From: Ananas comosus
Lineage: Eukaryota; Streptophyta; Magnoliopsida; Poales; Bromeliaceae
Length of the DNA: 64,000 nucleotides
Direction of reading: 5' to 3'
Assembly (NCBI RefSeq): GCF_001540865.1
Contig: NC_033628.1
Span: forward strand, 11,257,249 to 11,321,248
This document shows, in pieces, positions 14,047 to 23,699 of the stretch. Below the pieces are notes generated by a model. The model was not told the DNA's origin, searched no databases, and worked only from the letters and a program-made list of their open reading frames with translations. Positions within the stretch are counted from its first letter, which is position 1. Each line of letters starts with the position of its first letter. The translations under genes and the position numbers were made by a program.

Positions 14047-14560
14047 CAGGGCTGCTGTGCTCTCAGGAGCACGGAGGCCTCTGTGCTCCTGAGCCGTTTT
14101 CGATGATGGAATTTCCGAATTGACGATCGGCTCCGTTAAACTTGATCTAGTGTATTTGAAGTCTCAAGAAAATAATTTTTGCGATTTTTTGATATCATTT
14201 ACCTAGTGATCGAAATGATTCAAAATCAATAATTTTTAATGGTTGATATCTGCCGTTTTCAAGTTTAGCGGTGTAGAAGTATTCAAATCAGATAAAATTT
14301 TGATACAAAATTCTTTATACTATCTATAACAAGATAAATATTTTTGATCGAAAATTTTAGTGCTATATCACCACTTTTTATAGGATTTTTATTTTCAGCC
14401 GTTAAAAATTATTGATTTTGAATCCTTTCGATTGCTAGGTAAATGATATCGAAAAATCGCAAAAATCATTTTCTAGAAACTTCAAATACACTAGATCAAG
14501 TCTAACGGAGCCGATCGTCGATTCGAAAATTCTATCAGTGGGGACCACTGAATCCTAGGG
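14041..14560. mobile_element. Long palindromic element (group I)
   Basis: Lies next to (TA)n at 13989-14042. The left arm ACGATCGGCTCCGTTAAACT with ATTTTTTGATATCATTTACC is mirrored by AAATGATATCGAAAAATCGC and AGTCTAACGGAGCCGATCGT. It is about 520 bp. The outer left end (CTCAGGAGCACGGAGG) carries its own small inverted repeat. The outermost right end is diverged. Confidence 0.75.
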
Positions 14561-14695
14561 GGAGCACTGAGGTCTAACCGACTGCTCTCATTCTGAGCCT
14601 ATAATTTTGCATTCAAGGGTTGCAAATTTGATATCATATATATAGTTTTATTATTAATAGTATTCCAGCCTAATTCTATATATATATATATATAT

Positions 14696-14935
14696 ACAGA
14701 GTCCGACCGCTATACTTTTATAAGTATAGACCACTTTGTACTTCCGACATTTTGATCCTTGGATCAAGGATTATAGAATCGGGATGATAGTGGTCCCTCT
14801 TAAAATTGAATGGTTTCGTAGAGTCTAGTGGCTCCCCTAGTATAATAATATTAATTTAGAGATTAGAAATGATCAAAAAAGGATTGATCTTACGCTTCTA
14901 AAAATATAATAGCTTTATTCTCTCTCTCTCTCTCT
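14696..14935. mobile_element. Short palindromic TA-flanked MITE (group II)
   Basis: Begins after (TA)n with CGCTATACTTTTATAAGTAT. It carries the group-II interior GGATCAAGGATTATAGAATC and TGATAGTGGTCCCTCTTAAA, and ends in a (CT)n run. A further group-II left end (GTTATAATGTTATTAGTAAC) starts at about 14942 and decays by 15060. Confidence 0.6.
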
Positions 14936-15059
14936 CTATATATAGTCTGGTTATAATGTTATTAGTAACACCAAATACTTGGTATGCTATGTTTTTCGTT
15001 GTTAGATACCAATAATTAGTTTACATTATTAAAAATATTATTTTAGACCGTATACCTAG

Positions 15060-16197
15060 TTAGAGATTTTTTTTTTTTTTGAGAGATAGCATACTAGTAT
15101 ACATATAATTGAAATATTAAAACTGAATCTGAGTCATTTGTTACGAAATCGATCATTTGGGTGACAAGCGATATACACTAGGAGACATCTTTTACTTTTT
15201 TTGATTTTTGATTTTAATAACATATCTCAAAGTGCATGCAGGTACATTGTTACACATGTGAATGGGCTCCTCAATTATAACGAGGACAAAAACACTGGGC
15301 TCCTCCCCATGATGTGGGATCACTCTTTGTGGAGATAATGGGCTAGGCTGGAACCAATTAGAGGCTACAATTATCACTTAATATTTCTTTCTCTTTCTCC
15401 TTTTTTCTTTTTTTTTTTTTCTTAATAAAAATATGTCACGATGCATGTTCTGTACGATGTGATATATTTTAAATCAAGGTTGTTGAAAATTAATAATCCG
15501 TTTTTTCAAGTGCTTAATTTTTTTTTAGAAAAAAAGGAAAAAAAATATTATCAGTACAAACTCTAGGAAAAGGAAAATTTTGATATGGCGAGAAACTTAA
15601 TAAAATTTATCGGAATCCAAATACTTAGACGAAGCGGCGCATGAAACTCTGATATACTGCAGAAGTTAGAGGAGCTACTGCACTGGGCACAAAGTCGAGA
15701 TCCTCGAAAGTCCTCGAATCGTGGACTCGAGTCAAGTATATCCAAAAATCGTGGAGTCGAGTTAAGTATATCCAAACCAGCTATTAGTGTAATAAAGACC
15801 AGACTGGATTCATAACTATTTCAAAATTTTTTTTCAGTTCACTTGGTATTGAGGTTCATCTTATGTCAGTACTTAAAACGGAGTTAGAAAAATATGTCTA
15901 GAAATATCCTTCTTTATTTTTTAATGAAATCGCAAAAGATATATTTAACTAACTTACTAACTGCGAGAAAATATCAAAATCTCTCTGCAAAACATAACCC
16001 AAATACTTAGATAGGTTCTGTAAATACGATATATTACTCAGTTTTATTAAGTTAATTGGCCCATTGGCCTGATTTAATGATCCAACCATAAGATAGATGG
16101 AAATATTTTCATTGAATCATTGTTTCTATCTCAAATTTTACTTAGTTTTAAAACAAAATCAAAGTGGAATGCAAAATTTGGATGCACATTTGGATGA
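15060..16197. other. Spacer, no gene seen
   Basis: Poly-T followed by GAGAGATAGCATACTA at 15067-15095 resembles a minus-strand SINE tail. A two-copy 31-bp tandem repeat is at 15716-15777. No coding sequence is recognised. Confidence 0.5.
15716..15777. repeat. 31-bp tandem duplication
   Basis: Two adjacent copies of AATCGTGGA-TCGAGT-AAGTATATCCAAA with two mismatches. Confidence 0.75.
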
Positions 16198-16200
16198 TAC

Positions 16201-16714
16201 CACTACAACAGAATTAGGTTATAGGGACACATGTTTGGGACACTTTTGAGTAAGTGTCCCATTTATGCTAAAACTTAAAAACACATCTGCTAATGTCTAA
16301 ATATAAAGTCCAATCAAACTAAAAATAAAATATTACTCTACTCAACCCACCACACCCAGTCCATTTGGCCCGATTACAAACAGAAAAGAAAAAAAAAAGA
16401 AAAATCAATTACCATCTTTTCTTCTCTCTTCACTCAATCCACTGAAATTCTAGACGAAGAGTCTTTACTGTCGTCCTCCTCCGCCACCGCAGCCAACGAG
16501 ATAGAGTTTCAGCGGTTGCTAAATGCTTAAATAAGTGTTGGAAAATTAGCAGCACTCTTTTAGGTTATAGCAACACTCTTTAACTGTCACTATATACCTA
16601 GCGACCCCACATATAGCAACAGTTTTTAAAAGTGTCGGTAATTTTAGGTAGCAACACTTTTTTAACATGTACGTATATTTAAAAGTGTCGCTGTATATCG
16701 TTTTTGTTGTAGTG
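16201..16714. mobile_element. Non-autonomous CACTA-type transposon
   Basis: Starts CACTACAACAGAAT and ends TTTTTGTTGTAGTG, giving CACTACAA termini. The 3-bp direct duplication TAC lies at 16198-16200 and 16715-16717, as expected for En/Spm (CACTA) elements. Subterminal repeats of AGTGTC / GTTATAGCAACACT / TAGCAACA occur near both ends. The interior 16420-16505 is C-rich (CGTCCTCCTCCGCCACCGCA) and resembles a host 5' exon. No transposase is encoded. Confidence 0.88.
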
Positions 16715-16994
16715 TACTTTGACAATAAAGAGTGCATTTAGACGCCCTCCATGATACACACACACACACACACACACAAAAAAGAAAGGTTAGTTGCTGA
16801 TTTTTAACTTTTGAGATAGCTTTTCTACTTTCCTTTGTCTACTAATATAAAATAATTCACAAAATTCTTACTTTCAATTATTTGTTCTAATAATAATAAT
16901 GTAACCATTTTTTTTTTCTCTCGCTAGATCCTAACGGATCGATAAACCACTTGACGTGATGTATTAATTAGAACATATGATAAGCCACAAAAAA

Positions 16995-17140
16995 AGAAAA
17001 GAACCAAAAGACTTAGTGATTGGTATCTGAAGTTTTAAGTTCGAATCCTAATTAATTTATATTTTTAGCTAAATCATTTCTAAAATGAAATAAACGAAAC
17101 GAATAGCATACTATCTATCTCTTAAAAAAAAAAAAAAAGA
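16995..17140 (+). mobile_element. tRNA-derived SINE, diverged
   Basis: Head AAAAGACTTAGTGATTGGTA, B box AAGTTCGAATCCT, tail AAATAAACGAAACGAATAGC then ATACTATCTATCTCTT and poly(A). The first bases of the head are missing. Confidence 0.8.
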
Positions 17141-18593
17141 AAAAAAGAAGACAAGTACAAGAAATTATGAGAATGAAATTACTACAAGCAAGAGCTACGT
17201 GTGTGTTCGAAAAGGAGAGATTGGGGACCAATTTGGGGGAATATTATTATTATGTACATTAAAGAGTTTGATGTTGCAGTATCGTAGTATCTAATGATTA
17301 AGTTGGGCAATGATAAGCTCCACAAATCAACACCACCATTATTACAAACACATTTAAGAATCTATATATGTATGTCGTATATTTTTATCCATAAACATGG
17401 CCAACATTTTCCTTCTACCACTCTGCATCTTCTTCTACCTAACCTTTAAGAAAAATCATGCTTATGTTGTAAAAGAATCATAATTCGAATCAGAAAAAAA
17501 GGTTAAGGTAAGGATTAGAATGATTGATTACATAATTTGCTTGGTTTCCAGTTGAATGAGATACCGAATGAACGATCCATTTCGCTTTGGAGTAAGATTT
17601 GGCTTTGGATTTAGGCCAAAGCCATAACTGGGGGATCAAAGAATTGTTGGCGTTTTGTTTTTTCTTGTATTTACAAATAATGATCATAACCCTAATTTTC
17701 ATTTCCAGTACAAAACTTCTCAAAATGATAAATGTTATTTGTATATCTTTTTTTGGGATATAGATTCTACATCCTACTCATTTTATGATGAAAAGATATT
17801 TACTAATCACATCAATATGATTAGTGAAAAAATTTTCACCTCGGAATTGCTAGATTGTATAGTTTATATTGCCATGGGATGATAATAAATGAGAGGAAAC
17901 ACTTTGTAATGTAACACAACAGTGAATTTATTGGCAAAATGTGATTAAAATAGTTCCTCCACTTTCATGGACGGAGCCATTGTGAGTCTCACAGTGACCA
18001 TGCATGGCCTCTCTCAACATTTAAAAATTACATACAACTCCTTTATAGTAAAAATTAAAATATTACAAACTTTAGTTTTAGAGGGCCAAGTTGATTTTTT
18101 TTAATAAAACTTGTGTTCTAATTTTTTTTCGAACTCCTTAGCTCTTTCTCTTTAACTCCTATAGTTTTGCTTCTCTTTGAGCACACTATTACTATTGTCG
18201 CTAGCAATAGAAGGTCAGTGAACCCGATGAACTCTTTTTCTTACTATCTGAGTTCGAATTTTTTTTCTGCCAAATTTAAATCTTGCCTCCTTAAATCTTA
18301 ATTCCTGGCTTCGTCGCTGTCCACTTTGCATGATGTCAAAAGTATAGGGTCTTTATATATGACTAGCATATTAATACCTGGATTAGATCATTTCACAAAA
18401 TCAGGATTATAATTATTTTCATCCACTATTATTCCATTTTTATTTTACCAAGCAATGGGCATGTGGTCTTTGTTGTGCACCACAACTAACAAGGGCATAT
18501 AAAGATACTGCATGTATATTAAGACCAGTTCAGCGAAGTATTATGGCACATTGCTATTGAGTTTCATGAGTCAAAACAAAGAGAATCATATCG
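17141..18593. other. Spacer, no gene seen
   Basis: Short open frames at 17490-17723 and 17655-17882 match nothing recognisable and have AT-rich codon content like the surroundings. I see no RNA gene. Confidence 0.5.
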
Positions 18594-18940
18594 ATTAAAT
18601 AAGAAACAAATAAGATCTTCACTCAAACGAAAAAAGGAAAAAAAAAAAATTGAGGCCTTGTTTGGGGCACATCATAATTTCTTTTTAGTACATCCTTTTG
18701 ATTTATTTAAGAAGCTTATAGTATTTAGTATATAAGAGTGTAATTCAATAAGAAAGAGTGTAATTAACTAAATAAGAAACAAATAAGACTTTCACCCAAA
18801 CAAAAAAGGAAAAAAAAAAAACTTGAGGCCTCGTTTGAATACAAGAATATCTTTTTTCTTTCAGTATATGCCTTTGATTTATTTAAGAAGCTTATAGTAT
18901 TTAGTAGATAAAAGTATAATTAAATATTCAAAATGAAATA
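18594..18940. repeat. Tandem duplication, about 173-bp unit
   Basis: TAAATAAGAAACAAATAAGA, CAAACGAAAAAAGGAAAAAA, TTGAGGCCT-GTTTG and TTGATTTATTTAAGAAGCTT each recur once in the same order. The copies start near 18596 and 18769. The poly-A stretch in each unit hints at an older retroposed origin. Confidence 0.8.
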
Positions 18941-20210
18941 GTATATAAAACTTTTATTTATTCTGACATCCAAGTAAGGTCTAAGATTCTTTTGGATGTC
19001 GGAACAAGTTTTTTCGGTGATAATTTAAATCCGGTGATGATTTTCTTTTTCGATCAAAAATTAGGAGTTCAATTTTAGTCCATAATAGATTTTGACATTC
19101 ATAAGTTGATATAATAGAACATTTCATATAAAAGAAGATATATTTTATTCTGAGAAAATTAACTTGAAGACTGAATCTAATATTGCCGGTATAAATATTT
19201 GATTCCACTTCTCATCTATCAAATATTACAAGTTTTTTTTTTTTTTTCAAAAGAGATATGCGGTAGAAGATGGTCATGCATTTAAACAAGTTCTAACATT
19301 TTATATGAATACTGGAATAATTAAGTTATCTAGTGATAATTTATGCATTGTAATATTTTTATATTATAACCTGAAATTTTGATTTCGATTCATTGAAAGG
19401 TCCTCGTTTCTTCCTTTTTTTTNCTTTTCAAAGGTTGATAAGCAATAATGATAACAATTACTATAGAAGTCCAAAAAATATATAATGCTTATTAAAAAAC
19501 AGGAGGAAAGTGGGTGAAAATTTAATCTTATTATCCATTCATGTGATTATTTATTTTATTCTAATAGAATATGTTCAATTACGTGTGCGCGCGCTTTTTG
19601 AATATCAATACAGAATTATTTTTTTATTTAAAAACAAGAATAATTGCCTAGTTGTGCTTTTAAAAGTGAGGCTTAGTATATATGAATCTTAGACGTCATT
19701 TTTATGAGACCAAAATTTGTTGGTTTGTCTTCCTCATTTTACCCTTTTTTTTTGGGTTCTATGAATTCAAAATATGTTTTAAACTTCAGAACCATGGTTT
19801 ACGTGTAAATTGTATACCTTATACCTAAGCATTTGCGTGGAAATTTTTAATACCAACTTCTATGTATAAAACCCTTGGGCAATTAATCCCTAGGGGCCTC
19901 AAAAGTTTTATCCAAGTTGCATCACCTTTTCCTAGATATTCTGATTGATCTAGCTTTGATTTCCAAGCGTGTTTTCTCTGATACACTCCGCTAAGATGAG
20001 CTTGCCCTAGCTGATGCACTTAACAAAGCATTAAGTGGGAACATGTGCCTTGTTCTATTAATTCAAATCTAGGAGCTAAGATGTGATCTAATGTTTATAT
20101 ATATAATGCGCGGTGTAACCGGCTGCATAATGTCCTAATCATGTTTCGTTGTTCAAATTTCACTTTTTTGTTCATTATCTTATTATGATGCCCTAAGTTT
20201 ATCTAATATA

Positions 20211-20761
20211 TAGGAGTGAGGCTACTATGCTATCTGGAAGTACGGATCCTTTCGTGTTTTCAGGTCGTTTTCGATGTTGTGACTTTCGAATCGTCGATCG
20301 GCTCCGTTGAACTTGATCTAGAGTATTTGGCGTACCTAGCAAATAAATTTTATTATTTTTCGATATCATTTGCCTAGTGATCGAATGGGCTCAAAATCAA
20401 TAATTTTCAATGGCCGTAGTGTGCCGTTTGTAAGTTTAACGGTGTAGAAATATCTAAATGACGTGAAATTTTGATAGAAAATTCTTTATACTATATAAAA
20501 TAAGATCAATATCTTTGATTTAAAGTTTTAATGTCATATTATTACATTTTGTAAGATTTTTATTTTCAGCCGTTGATTTTGAGCCCCTTCGTTCACTAGG
20601 CAAATGATATCGTAAAATCATAAAATTTATTTGCTAGGTACGTCAAATACTCTAGATCAAGTTTAACGGAGCCGATCGACGATTCGAAAGTCATAACATC
20701 GAAAACGAGCTGGAAGCATGGAAGGCTCCGTGCTTCCGATAGCATAGTAGCCTCACTCCTA
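20211..20761. mobile_element. Long palindromic element (group I), complete
   Basis: The ends TAGGAGTGAGGCTACTATGC and GCATAGTAGCCTCACTCCTA are exact inverted repeats over at least 20 bp. Arms of about 200 bp follow: GATCGGCTCCGTTGAACTTG mirrored by CAAGTTTAACGGAGCCGATC, and TTTCGATATCATTTGCCTAG mirrored by CTAGGCAAATGATATCGTAA. It is flanked by TA-rich sequence. This is the best reference copy in the window. Confidence 0.9.
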
Positions 20762-21419
20762 ATATATATATATTTCGTGTCTAAATCTTGGGCAGGTCCA
20801 TTTAAAATTTTAGATGGTTGACTTATGCAGCTGGTTACACCGCGCATTATATATATTAATATTATATTTTATCTTGTCTAGATTTGACTTAATGAACATA
20901 TGAGTTGTTTTGTTTCGTGCATGACGGGTATTCATCTTAGCTGATTGTTTTAAAACTCGTTGAATTCAAATATTCAATCAGAATATCTAGGAATATGTGA
21001 GTTATTTTAAAACTTTTGTGGCATGGATTAGTTGCCCCATTTAACAAGAAGTTTTTAAGCTGCTTAGGTGTATAGAATTTCCAAAGCCATGGGAAGTGGG
21101 CATATTTTATGGTGAAGTTAAAAACCAAGGGTAACATGAGGGGGAGAAACCAACAAATTGGCAGAGTATGATCTAATATTTATAACTAAGCCTCACTTTT
21201 TGAAGCAAACTAGGCAATTTTTTTTTTTTTTTAATTATGACAAATTTTTGCTCTTCTAAAAGAATGTCATGAACATCTTCTATTAATAAACAGTAGTCCT
21301 GAAATAATAAGATTAAATTTTCACCCACTTTCCTCCTGTTTTTTAATAAGCATTATATATTTTTTGGACTTCTATAGTAATTGTTATCATTATTGCTTAT
21401 CAACCTTTGAAAAGAAAAA

Positions 21420-21575
21420 CCGACCGTCTCTAGAGCAAGTGACAGAGGGTTTAGTAGTTGGTACCCGAGATCCAAGTTTGAATCCTAGTTGATTCACATT
21501 TCCAGCTAAATTTATTTTTATATAAAATAAACGAAGCGGATAGCGTGTTACCTATCTCTCAAAAAAAAAAAAAAA
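21420..21575 (+). mobile_element. tRNA-derived SINE
   Basis: Complete head (ACCGACCGTCTCTAGAGCAA), B box region AAGTTTGAATCCT, body AAATTTATTTTTATATAAAA, tail ACGAAGCGGATAGCGTGTTA-CCTATCTCTC and poly(A). It sits exactly between the perfect inverted copy and the single N at 21576. Confidence 0.87.
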
Positions 21576-22310
21576 NCCTGAAATTTTGATTTCGATTCAT
21601 TGAAAGGTCCTCGTTTCTTCCTTTTTTTTTTTTTTTTTTTTGAAAGAAACAATAGATTCCATCCATGTGATTATTTATTTTATTCTAAAAAAATAACTTA
21701 AATTAAGTGTGCGCGCGCTTTGTGAATATAAATACAGAATTATTTTTTTATATAAAAACAAGAATAATACTACATGTACATTTAAAATATTAGTATATAT
21801 GAATCTTACACGTAATTTTTATGAGACCAAAATTTATTCACTTGTCTTATCATTTTCTTTTTTTTTGGGTGCTATGAATTCAAAAGACGTTTTAAACTCC
21901 AGAACCATAGTGTACGTGTAAAAAGTATACCTTATAACAAAACATTTGCGTGGAAATTTTTAATACCAACTACTATATATAAAACCCTTCGACAATTAAG
22001 CCCTAGGGGCCTAAAAGTCCAATCCAAGTTGCATCACCTTGTCCTAGTATCCTAATAGATCTAGCTTAGATGTCCAAGCCTCTTTTCTCTGATACACTCC
22101 ACTAGATGAGCTTGCCCTAGCTGATAACTTAACAAAGCATTAAGTGGGAACATGTGCCTTGTTCTATGAATTAATTAGGAGCTAAGTGTGATCTAATGTT
22201 TATAAAATAAACAGTGTAACCGACGTAATGCCCTAATCATGTTTCGTTGTTCAAATTTCACTTTTTTGTTATTATCTTATTATGATGCCCTAAGTTTATC
22301 TAATATATAG

Positions 22311-22424
22311 AGTGAGGCTACTATACTATCAGAAGCACGGAACCTTCCGTGCTTTCAGCTCGTTTTCGATGTTGCGACTTTCAAATCGTCGATCGGCTCC
22401 GTTAAACTTGATCTAGAGTATTTN
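22311..22424. mobile_element. Left end of long palindromic element, cut at N
   Basis: GAGTGAGGCTACTATACTAT, then TCGTCGATCGGCTCCGTTAA and TTGATCTAGAGTATTT, as in the complete copy at 20211. It stops at the single N (22424), after which unrelated gene flank begins. Confidence 0.8.
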
Positions 22425-22471
22425 TTGTGTGTGCGTGTGTGTGTCTCTCCTTATTATCTTTTTCTAATTAT

Positions 22472-23473
22472 TCAGAAACTGGGAGTAAGTATGTTGAGGA
22501 GGGTGACTCTGGTATTCACCAGAGCTCTGTACACATTTTCGCAGCCGCCCTCCAAATTTCGAACGCAGTCCTCCAACTCCTCCAATTTCTCCAAAGCCTC
22601 CCTCCGATCCATCTCCTCTTCCTCCTCCCCGTCCACGGCTTCGCCTCGCTTCGTCTCCGCGGGCGGCTTGTTGCTCCTCGTCCTCCACCTCCACCGCAGC
22701 AGATCCACCACCCACCAAACCCTCGCCGCCGCCGCCGACGACGACGACGAAGCCCTAGCGGGCGAGGGGGAGGCGATGGGGCAGGACGCCGCGGCGGCGG
22801 CGACCCAGGTGGAGCAGGGCGGGGCGGAGGCGGAGAAGGAGGCGGAGGCGGAGGCGGAGAGGGCGGCGACGCCGGAGAAGAGGGCGGATGAGGCGGCGGC
22901 GACGGCGGAGGCGGCGTCGGCGACGGCGGAGGCGATGTCGTCGGCGGAGGAGGAGGGGCGGGGGAGGGGGAGGGGGAGGCGGAGGCGGCGGGGCAGGGAG
23001 CGGCGGAGGGAGCGGAGGGCGGAGGAGAGGCGGGCGGGGTCGCGGCGGAGGAGGGCGGAGCGGGCGCGGGAGAGGAGGGCGGGGAGGGAGAGGAGGGAGG
23101 AGCGGAGGAGGGCGTGGGCGTCGGCGAGGCGGAGGAAGGAGTCGAGGAGGGGGAGGAGGAGCGGGGAGCGGCGGAGCGGGTCGCGGGCGAGCGGGTGGCG
23201 GAGGAGCTGCGAGAGCGAGGAGAGGAGGAGGGCGAGGAGCGCCACCCCCTCGGCGAGCCACGCGGGGCTCGGAGTTCGAGCAGCCGGCCGCCCCTCGCCC
23301 TCCGCCCAGCAGCGCAGGCAGCGGCAGGCGTCGCCGAGGTCGGAGACCAGCGGGTGGAACCGCGACGGCAGGCTCGCCGACCGCGCGCGGTACGACGACC
23401 GCGCCCGCTGCTGCTGCTGCTGGCTTCTCGCTTCCGTTTGGAACGAGATCGACCGCCGGAACCCCACCACCAT
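22472..23473 (-). CDS. DUF241-family protein, intronless
   Basis: A 333-residue protein of the plant DUF241 family (BPS1-like relatives); no biochemical role is established. The start MVVGFRRSISF at 23473 is preferred over an upstream in-frame Met at 23524, because family members begin with this basic RRS-SF motif. Next come RARSASLPSRFHPLVSDL (about residues 26-43), a central Leu/Arg/Ala-rich helical region and an Ala/Ser-rich insert. The C-terminus (about 288-333) has the typical helix EALEKLEELEDCVRNLEGGC and ends NTRVTLLNILTPSF. It has a single exon, as is usual for the family. The extreme GC content opens long meaningless frames on the other strand. The stop is only 47 bp from a suspicious single-N join, so the 3' flank may be misplaced. 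Confidence 0.87.
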   Translation of the reverse strand: MVVGFRRSISFQTEARSQQQQQRARSSYRARSASLPSRFHPLVSDLGDACRCLRCWAEGEGRPAARTPSPAWLAEGVALLALLLSSLSQLLRHPLARDPLRRSPLLLPLLDSFLRLADAHALLRSSLLSLPALLSRARSALLRRDPARLSSALRSLRRSLPRRLRLPLPLPRPSSSADDIASAVADAASAVAAASSALFSGVAALSASASASFSASAPPCSTWVAAAAASCPIASPSPARASSSSSAAAARVWWVVDLLRWRWRTRSNKPPAETKRGEAVDGEEEEEMDRREALEKLEELEDCVRNLEGGCENVYRALVNTRVTLLNILTPSF

Positions 23474-23530
23474 CTCTCTCTCTCTCTCTCTCTGTTTGTT
23501 GGATTGATTTCTTGGGTGCTGCAACCTTCA

Positions 23531-23540
23531 ATTTATAAGG
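23531..23540 (-). promoter_or_regulatory. Possible TATA box of DUF241 gene
   Basis: CCTTATAAAT on the minus strand, about 60 bp before the ATG. A GA/CT run lies between it and the start codon. Confidence 0.45.
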
Positions 23541-23589
23541 AGGAGGAGAAATTGCATCACTTATTACGCACGGGTGCGAAGTGGGGGAG

Positions 23590-23621
23590 GGAGGAGGAGG
23601 AGGAGGAGGAGGAGGAGGAGG
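23590..23621. repeat. (GGA)n microsatellite
   Basis: About ten GGA units upstream of the DUF241 gene. Confidence 0.95.
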
Positions 23622-23699
23622 TCAATGTGTACGGGGCCCACATCCCTTGAATGAGTCAGCCAATAGAGGGACCGCACCACCCTGGCCCCGCTGGCCAAA

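Larger units (their letters stand above)
19368..22424. other. Complex duplicated/inverted block with three single-N joins
   Basis: 19371-19422 recurs exactly at 21577-21628, and 19540-20330 recurs as a near copy at 21655-22424 (for example GTGTGCGCGCGCTTT and TAAGCATTTGCGTGGAAATT-like segments). Bases 19427-19545 are repeated perfectly but inverted at 21305-21420. Single Ns at 19423, 21576 and 22424 mark the seams. The inner inverted arms (about 19850-20130 versus 20820-21130) are clearly diverged, so an old inverted element may underlie an assembly artefact. Confidence 0.7.

Noticed and set aside
22425..23650. Long open frames on the plus strand (up to 360 codons) over the DUF241 gene
   Set aside because: They translate to Arg/Glu/Gly-rich low-complexity sequence caused by extreme GC content. 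The minus-strand frame has the DUF241 motifs.
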